From Streptomonospora wellingtoniae (GTDB taxonomy: Bacteria; Actinomycetota; Actinomycetes; Streptosporangiales; Streptosporangiaceae): 64,000 bases of DNA. Numbering within the stretch: the stretch's first letter is position 1; every line of letters starts with the position of its first letter. Position numbers and translations under genes: made by a program. Below are positions 52,879 to 61,161 of this stretch, one piece after another. The DNA is taken from positions 291,465 to 355,464 of the forward strand of contig NZ_JAVREK010000003.1 of the NCBI RefSeq assembly GCF_031845375.1, written 5' to 3'. The notes beneath the pieces were generated by a model. That model was given only the letters and a program-made list of their open reading frames with translations. It was not told the origin of the DNA and did not search any database.

Positions 52879-53841
52879 ATGGCAGCCGGACCGCCGTTCG
52901 CGGTATCGGCTCCGGGCACCGGACCACCGGGCCCGGGCGAGGGCGCGCGGGCGGACGGTGCGCGCGGCACGCCCGGGCCCGGGCACGACCGCTCCGCGGG
53001 GCGCGCGTGGCCCGCCGCGGCCTCGTCCGCGCTTTATGACATTGTGAGCGGCCCATTTCGGCCGTCGCGGATACTGGGCGTGTCACGTCTGGCGGTCTAC
53101 CTTGAAACCGAGGGCCCGCACGAGGCGACGGTGATCGCTCTCCTGGCACGAGACGCCGTCCGGTTGCCCAACGGGCTGGTCCTCGTCGACACGCAGAGCG
53201 TGGGGCCGTTCGCCGACGTCGCTTCGGCGACGTCGGTCCGCATCGGTCGATGCTCCGCGGAGTTCGACGGCCCCACCGGCCCGCGTACCGTCCGCGCGGG
53301 CCGGTGGTGGCGTCCCCGCACGCCGCGGCCCGCACGACCCGGCCCTTTGGCCGCGGCCGCCGCCGAGCTCGACCGGGCCCTGCGCGGCGCTTCGGGCGGC
53401 CTGCCCGCCGCGGCCGCCGCCCCGCTCGACGACGACCTCGCGCGCCCCGGCGCAGCCGAGGAGGCCTGCCTGCACCTGGTCGGCCGAGGCCCCGGGCTCA
53501 CTCCCAGCGGCGACGACATCCTCTGCGGCTACCTGCTCGCGGCCCGCCACCTGGGCGCACCGGCCTCAGCGGACGCCCTCGCCGCCGCGGCGCGGCGCGC
53601 GGCGCCGGCCACGACCGCGCTCTCCGCCGACCTGCTGCGCCACGCTGCCGCCGGCCGGGCCTGCCCGCAGGCGGTCGGCGTGCTCGACGCCCTCTCCGGC
53701 CACGCCCCGCTGGCCCCCGCCCTGCGAGCGCTGCGCGCCATCGGCCACACCTCCGGCACGGACCTGGCGCTGGGTCTTTCCGCCGGCGCCCGCGCGGCGC
53801 TGCGCAGCGCCGGTATCCACGACACAGGGAGCAGTCCATGA
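52879..53841 (+). CDS. DUF2877 protein (AllH-like carbamoyltransferase component)
   Basis: Up to 320 residues. The family block is LVGRGPGLTPSGDDILCGYL (about residues 199-218). RILGVSRLAVYLE and RLPNGLVLVD mark the conserved N-terminal part. DUF2877 is E. coli YlbF, now AllH, one of three proteins required for oxamate carbamoyltransferase activity in allantoin degradation. The ATG at 52879 has AAGGGAGGGG upstream, but the first 50 residues look unstructured. A GTG at about 53042 is an alternative start. The stop overlaps fdrA (ATGA). Confidence 0.88.
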   Translation: MAAGPPFAVSAPGTGPPGPGEGARADGARGTPGPGHDRSAGRAWPAAASSALYDIVSGPFRPSRILGVSRLAVYLETEGPHEATVIALLARDAVRLPNGLVLVDTQSVGPFADVASATSVRIGRCSAEFDGPTGPRTVRAGRWWRPRTPRPARPGPLAAAAAELDRALRGASGGLPAAAAAPLDDDLARPGAAEEACLHLVGRGPGLTPSGDDILCGYLLAARHLGAPASADALAAAARRAAPATTALSADLLRHAAAGRACPQAVGVLDALSGHAPLAPALRALRAIGHTSGTDLALGLSAGARAALRSAGIHDTGSSP

Positions 53842-55322
53842 CCACGGAACCGGCGACCGCGGTGCGGGTCGAGGTACGCAAGGGCGCCTACCGCGACTCG
53901 GTGGCGCTGATGCGCGTCACCCGCGAGGTGGCCGCGTTGCCCGGGGTGGAGGCGGCACTGGTGGCCATGGCCACCGACCTCAACCTGGGCATCCTCGCCG
54001 ACATGGGTGCCGCCGCACCTGAAGGCACCGGCCCCGACGACCTGCTGATCGCGGTACGCGCCGACGAGGAGACGCTGGCCGGGGCGCTGGCCGCCGCCGA
54101 TGCCGAGCTTGCGGCGATGTCGGCGGGCGGTCACGGCGCCGCGCCCGCCGACGCGCCGCCGCGCACCCTTCGTACCGCGGTCCGCCGCGCCGCCGCGGAC
54201 GGGACCCCGGCCACGGTCGCGCTGGTGTCGGTGCCCGGCCGCTACGCCGCCGCCGAGGCCTTCGACGCGCTGGAGTCCGGGCTGGACGTGCTGGTCTTCA
54301 GCGACAACGTGCCCGTCGAGCAGGAGGCGGCGCTCAAGCGCACCGCCGAAGGCCTGGACCGGCTGGTGATGGGCCCCGACTGCGGCACCGCGATGGTGGG
54401 CGGAGCCGGCCTCGGATTCGCGAACGCGGTGCGGCCGGGACCGGTGGGCGTCGTCGCGGCATCGGGCACCGGCGCACAACAGGTGATGTGCCTGCTGGAC
54501 GCGGCGGGAACGGGGATCAGCCACTGCCTGGGCGTGGGCGGGCGCGACCTCTCCGCCGAGGTCGGCGGGATCTCGACCCGCCGCGCCCTGCGGATGCTCG
54601 ACGAGGACCCCGCCACCGAGCGGATCGTCCTGGTGTCCAAGCCTCCCGCACCCCCGGTCGCCGAGGAGGTGCACCGGCTGGCCGCCCGGTCGGCGACACC
54701 GGTGCACACGGTGCTCGTGGGCACCGGCGAGTCCGACATCGCCGCGGCGGTAGCCGAGGTCGCGGCCGCCGCGGGAGGCGAGCCGCCGGACTGGCCGCGG
54801 TGGCTGCCGGACAGCGTTCCCCCGCGTCGCGAGGGAGCGCTGCGCGGTCTCTTCTGCGGCGGCACGCTCGCCCAGGAGGCCGCCGCCGTCGCCGCCCGTA
54901 CCCTCGGCCCGGTCGCCTTCGCCGCCACGCCCGCCGAGGCGCGGGCACCCGGGCACCTGGTGGTCGACTTCGGCGAGGACGCCTTCACCCTCGACCGCCC
55001 CCATCCGATGATCGACCCGGCGCTGCGCACCGAGCACGTCGCCGAAGCGCTCGCCGACCCGGACACCGCCGCGGTGCTGGCCGACGTCGTGCTGGGCCAC
55101 GGCGCCCACCCGGACCCGGCGGGGGGTCTGGCCGCGGCGCTGGAGTCGGCCGGCCCGCGGCGGCCGCACGTCGTGGTCTCGCTTTGCGGCGCGGAGGCGG
55201 ACGTGCAGGGCACGGCCGGGCAGGCCGAGCGGCTGCGCCGGGCCGGAGCCGAGGTCTACCTGGCCAACTCCGCCGCCGCCCGCCGCGCGGCCGCGCTCGC
55301 TTCCGGCGCGGAGCCCGCCTGA
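53838..55322 (+). CDS. fdrA: FdrA-family protein (AllF-like carbamoyltransferase component)
   Basis: 494 residues with succinyl-CoA-synthetase-like Rossmann folds. The start VRVEVRKGAYRDSVALMRVT is characteristic of FdrA. Later blocks are VMGPDCGTAMVGGAGLGFAN, then ASGTGAQQVMCLLDAAGTGI and CLGVGGRDLS. The second half carries GALRGLFCGGTLAQEA and DFGEDAFTLDRPHPMIDP. FdrA is AllF of E. coli, acting with AllG and AllH to phosphorolyse oxalurate into oxamate and carbamoyl phosphate. Here it lies between DUF2877 and DUF1116, overlapping the former by 4 bases. In this barbiturase context I suggest ureidomalonate as substrate. Confidence 0.92.
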   Translation: MTTEPATAVRVEVRKGAYRDSVALMRVTREVAALPGVEAALVAMATDLNLGILADMGAAAPEGTGPDDLLIAVRADEETLAGALAAADAELAAMSAGGHGAAPADAPPRTLRTAVRRAAADGTPATVALVSVPGRYAAAEAFDALESGLDVLVFSDNVPVEQEAALKRTAEGLDRLVMGPDCGTAMVGGAGLGFANAVRPGPVGVVAASGTGAQQVMCLLDAAGTGISHCLGVGGRDLSAEVGGISTRRALRMLDEDPATERIVLVSKPPAPPVAEEVHRLAARSATPVHTVLVGTGESDIAAAVAEVAAAAGGEPPDWPRWLPDSVPPRREGALRGLFCGGTLAQEAAAVAARTLGPVAFAATPAEARAPGHLVVDFGEDAFTLDRPHPMIDPALRTEHVAEALADPDTAAVLADVVLGHGAHPDPAGGLAAALESAGPRRPHVVVSLCGAEADVQGTAGQAERLRRAGAEVYLANSAAARRAAALASGAEPA

Positions 55323-55411
55323 TGGCCGACCGCGCCGTGCCGCCGCCCGCGGGAACCGACAACGGCGCCGCCCGACCCGCGCGGCGCCTCGCGAAGGGCA
55401 GGATGCGATGA
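55322..55411 (+). CDS. Possible 29-residue linking ORF
   Basis: The fdrA stop overlaps an ATG (TGATG), which opens a 29-codon frame beginning MADRAVPPPAGTDNGAARP. That frame ends in a TGA overlapping the DUF1116 start (ATGA). Both junctions have coupling geometry, so ribosomes could pass from fdrA to DUF1116 through it. It may equally be chance, as the ribosome site GGGCAGG precedes the DUF1116 ATG anyway. Confidence 0.3.
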   Translation: MADRAVPPPAGTDNGAARPARRLAKGRMR

Positions 55412-56844
55412 GCACGTCCCGACTCCTCACCGACGACCCTGTCGTGGTCGCCACCGGCGCGCGGCTGCTGTCGGATGCGCTGGCCGCCCAGGCCGTGCCG
55501 GTCACCGGCACCGAGTTCCGCCCGCCGATGGCCGGTCCGGAGGGCGACACCGCGGCGGACCTGGTGCGCGTCATGGCCGACCCGCGCCGCGCCGAAGCCA
55601 ACGCCGAGGCAATGCGCCGGCTCCTCGCCGTGCGCCCCCTCCTGGTGGACGTGCGTCCGGCGGGCGAAGCGCTGGGCCTGAGCCCCGGCTCGTTCCTGCA
55701 CGCCGGGCCGCCCGTCGACTGGGAGCGCGCTTCGGGCCCTCTGCGCGGCGCGCTGATGGGCGCGGCGGTCTTCGAAGGGCTCGCCGACACCCCCGAACAG
55801 GCCGAGGCCGACCTGCGGCGCGGCGGGGCCGAACTGGAGCCCTGCCACCACCGCGGCGCGGTGGGGCCCATGGCCGGCGTGGTCAGCCCCTCGATGTGGG
55901 TGTTCGAGGTGGCCGACGCCGACACCGGCCGCCGGTCGTGGTGCTCGCTCAACGAAGGGCTGGGCGCGGTGCTGCGCTATGGCGCCTACGGCCCGGAGGT
56001 CGTCGAGCGGCTGCGCTGGATGTCGGAGGTGCTCGGCCCTCTGCTGCGCGACGCGGTTCGCGCGCACGGCCCCCTCGACCTCGGCGCGGTGCTGGCCCAG
56101 ATGCTGCAGATGGGCGACGAGGGCCACAACCGCAACCGCTCGGGCACCCTCATGCTGCTGCGCGCCCTGCTGCCCGACCTGCTGGCGGTCGGCGCGCCCG
56201 CCTCCGACGTCGCCGCCGCGGCCGACTTCATCGGCGGCAACGACCACTTCTTCCTGAACCTGGCCATGCCCGCCGCCAAGCTCATGGCCGACGCCGCCCG
56301 CGGCGTCCCGGGCTCGACCGCGGTGGTGGCGATGGCGCGCAACGGCACGGATTTCGGCATCCAGGTCTCCGGTTGCGGCGACCGATGGTTCACCGCGCCC
56401 GCGCTGACCCCCGACGGCCTGTTCCTGGGCTCCTACGGCCCCGGCGACGCCAACCCCGACATCGGCGACTCCACCATCACCGAAACCTGCGGGCTGGGCG
56501 GCTTCGCCATGGCCGCAGCGCCGGCCATCGTGCGCTTCGTCGGCGGCGACGCCGGCTTCGCGCTGCGCACCACACGCAGCATGTACGAGATCACGCTGGA
56601 GGAGAACCCCGCCTTCCAGCTGCCCATCCTGGACTTCCGCGGCGCACCGACCGGCATCGACGTGACCCGGGTGGTGCGCACGGGAATCCTGCCGCAGATC
56701 AATACCGGCATGGCCGGGCGCGTGCCCGGCACCGGCCAGGTGGGGGCGGGCCTGGTGACCCCGCCCGCCGAGTGCTTCACCGCGGCCCTGTCGGCGCTGG
56801 CCGCCGAGGCGCCCGACCCGTCCGAGGCTCCGGCCGCCGGGTAG
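55408..56844 (+). CDS. DUF1116 protein (AllG-like carbamoyltransferase component)
   Basis: 478 residues. The family blocks are MAGVVSPSMWVFEVAD, QMLQMGDEGHNRNRSGTLML, FIGGNDHFFLNLAMPAAKL and ENPAFQLPILDFRGAPTGID. These identify DUF1116, E. coli YlbE/AllG. With FdrA and DUF2877 it completes the oxamate-carbamoyltransferase-like trio. The ATG at 55408 follows AAGGGCAGGATGCG. The C-terminus is short and Ala/Pro-rich. The gene ends the operon, 113 bp before hisS. Confidence 0.92.
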   Translation: MSTSRLLTDDPVVVATGARLLSDALAAQAVPVTGTEFRPPMAGPEGDTAADLVRVMADPRRAEANAEAMRRLLAVRPLLVDVRPAGEALGLSPGSFLHAGPPVDWERASGPLRGALMGAAVFEGLADTPEQAEADLRRGGAELEPCHHRGAVGPMAGVVSPSMWVFEVADADTGRRSWCSLNEGLGAVLRYGAYGPEVVERLRWMSEVLGPLLRDAVRAHGPLDLGAVLAQMLQMGDEGHNRNRSGTLMLLRALLPDLLAVGAPASDVAAAADFIGGNDHFFLNLAMPAAKLMADAARGVPGSTAVVAMARNGTDFGIQVSGCGDRWFTAPALTPDGLFLGSYGPGDANPDIGDSTITETCGLGGFAMAAAPAIVRFVGGDAGFALRTTRSMYEITLEENPAFQLPILDFRGAPTGIDVTRVVRTGILPQINTGMAGRVPGTGQVGAGLVTPPAECFTAALSALAAEAPDPSEAPAAG

Positions 56845-56957
56845 CACGCCGGGCCGGTTGCCCAGGGATGCGGCCGGGCCGGGGGTCCGTCCGGACCGCG
56901 CGGAGGGCCTACCATTGAGCTGATCCCACTACCGGCCGCAAGGAGCCACCCGAACCC

Positions 56958-58274
56958 ATGTCCGACCAGCGCGTCCTCCGCCCGACACCCATCAGCGGCT
57001 TCCCCGAGTGGTCGCCGGAGATCCGGTCCGTGGAGCAGGCCTGGCTGGACCATATCCGCACCGGGTTCGAGCGCTACGGCTTCGCCTCGGTCGAGACCCC
57101 GTCGGTGGAGGCCCTCGACGTGCTGATGGCCAAGGGCGAGACCTCGCAGGAGGTCTACACCCTGCACCGGCTGCAGGAGGACGCCGAGGACGGCTCCGAC
57201 GCCCGGCTGGGGCTGCACTTCGACCTGACCGTGCCGTTCGCGCGCTACGCGGCCCAGCACTTCAACGAGCTGACGTTCCCGTTCAAGCGCTACCAGATGC
57301 AGCGCGTGTGGCGCGGAGAGCGCCCGCAGGAGGGCCGCTACCGCGAGTTCACCCAGTGCGACATCGACGTGATCAACGTCGACCGGGTGCCGCTGCACTT
57401 CGACGCCGAGCTTCCGCGCATCGTCCACGAGGTCCTCACCGGGCTCGACCTGCCGGCCTGGACCGTCAACGTGAACAACCGCAAGGTGCTGCAGGGCTTC
57501 TACGAGGGCCTGGGAATCGCCGACCCGATCGCGGTCATCCGCGCCGTGGACAAGCTGCACAAGGTCGGCGCCGACGGCGTGCGCGCGATCCTGGTGGAGC
57601 AGGCGGGCCTGAGCGGGGAGCAGGCGGCGGCCTGCCTGGAGCTCGCCTCGGTCAAGGGCGCCGACGCCTCAGTGGTGACCGAGGTCAAGCGGCTGGGCGT
57701 GCAGTCCGCTCTGCTGGAGGAGGGCCTGGAGGAGCTCGGCTTCGTCCTGGACTCGCTGGCCGACCTGCCCGCGGGCAGCGTGGTGGCCGACCTGTCCGTC
57801 GCGCGCGGGCTGGACTACTACACCGGCACGGTCTACGAGGCCTCCTTCGACGACGATCCCGGCTACGGCAGCATCTGCGCGGGCGGCCGCTACGAGGACC
57901 TGGCCGGGCAGTTCATCCGGCGGCGCCTGCCGGGCGTGGGCATCTCCATCGGGCTGACGCGCATCTTCGCCAAGCTCGTGGCCGAGGGCCGCATCGCGCC
58001 CGGGCGCTCCTGCCCCACCGACGTGCTCGTGGCGGTGCCCTCGGCCGAGCGCCGCAGCGAGGCGCTGCGCACCGGCGCGCTGCTGCGCGGGCGCGGCATC
58101 AACACCGAGGTGTTCCACCAGGCGGCCAAGATCGGCAAGCAGATCCAGTACGCCTCGCGCAAGGGCATCCCCTACGTCTGGTTCCCCCCGTTCGAAGACG
58201 GCCGGGACCACGAGGTGAAGGACCTCGGCAGCGGCGATCAGGACACCGCCGACCCCGCCCGGTGGCGCCCCTGA
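56958..58274 (+). CDS. hisS: Histidyl-tRNA synthetase
   Basis: 438 residues; class II synthetase charging tRNA-His. Motif 2 is MQRVWRGERPQEGRYREFTQ. The histidine-binding HisA loop is SVARGLDYYTGTVYEAS. Motif 3 is GVGISIGLTRIFAKLVAEG. The N-terminus (RPTPISGFPEWSPEIRSVEQ) differs from the KGTYDxxP start of the common bacterial enzyme, so this belongs to a distinct lineage and may be a second copy. The C-terminal anticodon domain runs from about residue 350. AAGGAGCC precedes the ATG by about 10 bases. No T-box-like leader is seen. A terminator follows. Confidence 0.94.
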   Translation: MSDQRVLRPTPISGFPEWSPEIRSVEQAWLDHIRTGFERYGFASVETPSVEALDVLMAKGETSQEVYTLHRLQEDAEDGSDARLGLHFDLTVPFARYAAQHFNELTFPFKRYQMQRVWRGERPQEGRYREFTQCDIDVINVDRVPLHFDAELPRIVHEVLTGLDLPAWTVNVNNRKVLQGFYEGLGIADPIAVIRAVDKLHKVGADGVRAILVEQAGLSGEQAAACLELASVKGADASVVTEVKRLGVQSALLEEGLEELGFVLDSLADLPAGSVVADLSVARGLDYYTGTVYEASFDDDPGYGSICAGGRYEDLAGQFIRRRLPGVGISIGLTRIFAKLVAEGRIAPGRSCPTDVLVAVPSAERRSEALRTGALLRGRGINTEVFHQAAKIGKQIQYASRKGIPYVWFPPFEDGRDHEVKDLGSGDQDTADPARWRP

Positions 58275-58332
58275 CCGGGCCGGCGCCGATGAGCTGACGA
58301 GGCGCTGAGGAGTCGGGGAGCGCTCCCCCGAC

Positions 58333-58358
58333 GCCGCCCGGTAGCACCGCCGGGCGGC
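58333..58358 (+). terminator. Terminator after hisS
   Basis: GCCGCCCGG (58333-58341) pairs perfectly with CCGGGCGGC (58350-58358) around an 8-base loop, followed by TTAT. Confidence 0.65.
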
Positions 58359-58514
58359 TTATGCGCGCCTGTTCACCGGCTGTGCCGGAACCGGCCATTC
58401 CCAAGACAGGCACCCACCCGCGTGCAAGACTGCTGAGCACGGCCGACGCCAGCGTGGGTGCTTCCGCGCGCCCCGGCGCGGCTACGACGACGCGGACGCC
58501 TAGTGGACGAGGCC

Positions 58515-60947
58515 ATGACCACCCCGCGCCCTTCCCCGCCCCGCGCGGCCGGCGAACTCATCGGCCGCGAGCGCGACGTCGCCGACCTCTGCAGGGTCGT
58601 CGGCGGCAACCGGCTTGTCTCACTCACCGGCAGCGGCGGAATGGGAAAGACCCGCTTGGCCGTGCGGGTCAGCGAACTGGCGGAGCCGCGCTTCGCCGAC
58701 GGCGTCCGCTTCGCCGACCTCGGCGAGACTGCCTCTCCCGACCAGGTGGTCCGTGCCGTGGCCCGCTCGCTGCGGGTACTGGAGAACAGCGAGAAGCCGC
58801 CACTCGACGCCCTTATCACCGACCTGCGCGACAAGCGCGCGCTGGTGCTGCTCGACACCTGCGAGCGCGCGGTTGCGCCGCTGGCGGACCTGTGCCGCCA
58901 GGTTCTCGCCGCCTGCCCGGGAGTGCACATCCTGGCGACCAGCCGCCAGCCGCTGCGCGTGCCCGGTGAGACCGTATGGCGCGTGCCCCCGCTGTCGCTG
59001 CCGCCGCCGCGGCTCCGCGAGGACGGCACCCACGCGCGGCCCGCACCGCCCGAGCACGCCCGGCGCTACGAGGCGGTGCGCCTCTTCGCCGCCCGCGCGC
59101 AGCAGGCCCGCCCCGGTTTCGGCTTGACCGCCGAGAACACCGACGACATCGCCAAGATCTGCCGGATGCTCGACGGAGTGCCGCTGGCCATCGAACTCGC
59201 CGCGGCCCGGGTGCGGATGCTTTCCGTCCAGCAGATCCTCAACCGCCTCGACGACCGCTTCCGGCTGCTGGTCGCGGCGGGCGACGCACTGCCCGCTCGG
59301 CAGCGGACGCTGCGCGCGGTCCTGGAGTGGAGCCACGACCTGCTCAGCCACCCCGAACAGGTGCTGCTGCGCCGACTCACCGTGTTCGGCAGCTGGAACC
59401 TGGAGCAGGCCGAGAAGGTGTGCGGGCACGGCGGCGTCGATCCCGGCGACGTGCTGGAACTGCTGTCCTCGCTGCAGGAGAAGTCGCTGGTCGTACTCGA
59501 CACCGAACTCGGCGGCGCCGTCTACTACCGGCTGCCCGAATCCGTGCGCGCCTACGCCGCCGAGCGGCTCGCCGACGCCGGTGAGGAGGAGGACTGCTGG
59601 CAGCGCTGCCTGGACGAGGCGGTCGGCCGGGCGGAGGCGATGGCCGCCGCGATCGCCCGGCCGCTGCCCTGGGCGCGGCGGCTGGAGCTGCTGTACCTGC
59701 TCGACCACCACCGCGAGAACACCGCCCGCCTGCTCACCTGGGCGCAGCGCAACGGCCGCGCCGAAGCGGGGCTGCGCCTGTGCGTGGCCCTGCGCCCCTA
59801 CTGGTTCGCGCGCGGGCTGTTCGTCGACGGTACCCGGTCGCTGCGTCAGCTGCTGTGGATCTCCCCCGAGTCCCAGCCGGCCCGGGTACGCGCCCGCGCG
59901 CTCGCCGTGCACGCAGAGCTGTGCCTGGAGGTCGAGGGCGCGGGCACCGCGGCCTCCATCGCCGCCTCCGCACTGGAGAACGCACGCGAATGCGACGACA
60001 CCCCGGCCGAGGCCGTCGCCTTGGGAGTCCTGGCCGCGGCGGCGCTGCGCACGGGCGAGGACGGCGCCTCCACCGGCCACGCGCACATGGCGCTGGCTGC
60101 CGCCGAGCAGGCGGGCGACCACTTCACCGAGGTCTACGCGCTGGGCACGCTCGGGCGGCTGGCCCGCAGGCGCGGCGACACCAGCATCGCCGAGGAGTAC
60201 CTCTACCGCAGTGTCGCCGCGGGCGAGCGCCTGGACGACCGCTGGTGCGTGGCGCGCTGCCTCCAAGGGCTGGGCGTGCTCGCCACCCAGCGCGGCGAAC
60301 TCGATACCGCGGCGCGCCTGCTCGACCGCGCGCTGCGGATACTCACCGAGATGGGCGTGGCGCCCCAGACCGCCCGCTGCTCGGCGTCCATGGGCTATCT
60401 GGAACTGGCGCGCGGCGACATCTCCGGCGCGCGGCGCCTGTTCTCGGGCGCCCTGCGCATCAGCTCAGCGGCAGGCCGGCGCGGCGCGATGGCGCGGGCG
60501 CTGGAGGCGCTGGCCGAGCTCGCGCTCACCGAGGAGCAGCCCGAGCGCGCGGCGTCGCTGGCCGGCGTCGCCGCCCGGCTTTACACGGCACTGCAGCAGC
60601 CCTCTCCGCGCGCCGAGCGCCTCTACCGGAAGGCAGAGCACATCCTGCCGAGCGACGTCGCGGACAAGGCGTGGAAGGCCTGGCGCGCGCTGTCGCTGGA
60701 CCACGTGGTCGAGCAGGCCGTCTCCTTCCCCGCGCCGCGCCGGCCGCTGCCCTCGCTGCTGACGCGCCGTGAACGCGAGATCGCCGTGCTGGTGGGCGAG
60801 TCGATGTCCAACCGACAGATCGCCGACCATCTCACCATCAGCCAGGCGACCGTCGCCCGCCACGTGGCCAACATCTTCCGCAAGCTGCTGATCACCTCGC
60901 GTGCGCAGCTCGCGGCGTGGGTGGAGGAGCACGGACTGGAGCGCTGA
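58515..60947 (+). CDS. LuxR-family ATPase regulator, first of a tandem pair
   Basis: About 810 residues. The STAND-type NTPase starts with ELIGRERDVADLCRVVGG and the P-loop LTGSGGMGKTRLAVRV, then LVLLDTCERAVAP and ATSRQPLRVPGETVWRVPPL. The middle (about 400-720) is helical and TPR-like. The C-terminal LuxR helix-turn-helix is LTRREREIAVLVGESMSNRQ, then SQATVARHVANIFRKL. There is no N-terminal BTAD domain as in AfsR. The ATG at 58515 corresponds to the start chosen for the paralogue. It has GAGG close upstream; a GTG at 58503 is an alternative. Target genes unknown. Confidence 0.9.
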   Translation: MTTPRPSPPRAAGELIGRERDVADLCRVVGGNRLVSLTGSGGMGKTRLAVRVSELAEPRFADGVRFADLGETASPDQVVRAVARSLRVLENSEKPPLDALITDLRDKRALVLLDTCERAVAPLADLCRQVLAACPGVHILATSRQPLRVPGETVWRVPPLSLPPPRLREDGTHARPAPPEHARRYEAVRLFAARAQQARPGFGLTAENTDDIAKICRMLDGVPLAIELAAARVRMLSVQQILNRLDDRFRLLVAAGDALPARQRTLRAVLEWSHDLLSHPEQVLLRRLTVFGSWNLEQAEKVCGHGGVDPGDVLELLSSLQEKSLVVLDTELGGAVYYRLPESVRAYAAERLADAGEEEDCWQRCLDEAVGRAEAMAAAIARPLPWARRLELLYLLDHHRENTARLLTWAQRNGRAEAGLRLCVALRPYWFARGLFVDGTRSLRQLLWISPESQPARVRARALAVHAELCLEVEGAGTAASIAASALENARECDDTPAEAVALGVLAAAALRTGEDGASTGHAHMALAAAEQAGDHFTEVYALGTLGRLARRRGDTSIAEEYLYRSVAAGERLDDRWCVARCLQGLGVLATQRGELDTAARLLDRALRILTEMGVAPQTARCSASMGYLELARGDISGARRLFSGALRISSAAGRRGAMARALEALAELALTEEQPERAASLAGVAARLYTALQQPSPRAERLYRKAEHILPSDVADKAWKAWRALSLDHVVEQAVSFPAPRRPLPSLLTRREREIAVLVGESMSNRQIADHLTISQATVARHVANIFRKLLITSRAQLAAWVEEHGLER

Positions 60948-61033
60948 GCCGCTCCCGGCGCCCGCCCCGCGCCCGTCTCCGGCGCCGCCACCTGCACGAA
61001 GGGATCGCCGCGGAGCCGATTCCGCCGTATCGC

Positions 61034-61062
61034 TTGCATACCGAGAGTGCACCTAATAGGAC
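61034..61062 (+). promoter_or_regulatory. Promoter of the second LuxR-family regulator
   Basis: TTGCAT (61034-61039) and TAGGAC (61057-61062), spaced by 17 bp, lie 100 bp upstream of the chosen ATG. A good match to the actinobacterial primary sigma consensus, showing that the two regulators are separately transcribed. Confidence 0.6.
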
Positions 61063-61161
61063 AGAGCCCAAGGCACGAGCACGCACGACCTCCTACCCCA
61101 ATCCGCCTTACCTCCAGGCAAGGTGAGCGCGGCCCCCCGAACCGCCTACTGCGTGAAGGCC

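Noticed and set aside
52879..53841. Acyl-CoA synthetase operon reading for DUF2877-FdrA-DUF1116
   Set aside because: FdrA resembles succinyl-CoA synthetase in fold, but the complete FdrA/DUF1116/DUF2877 trio plus carbamate kinase matches carbamoyltransferase, not CoA ligation.
56845..56957. T-box leader before hisS
   Set aside because: The gap is only 113 bp and no T-box consensus or specifier hairpin is seen.
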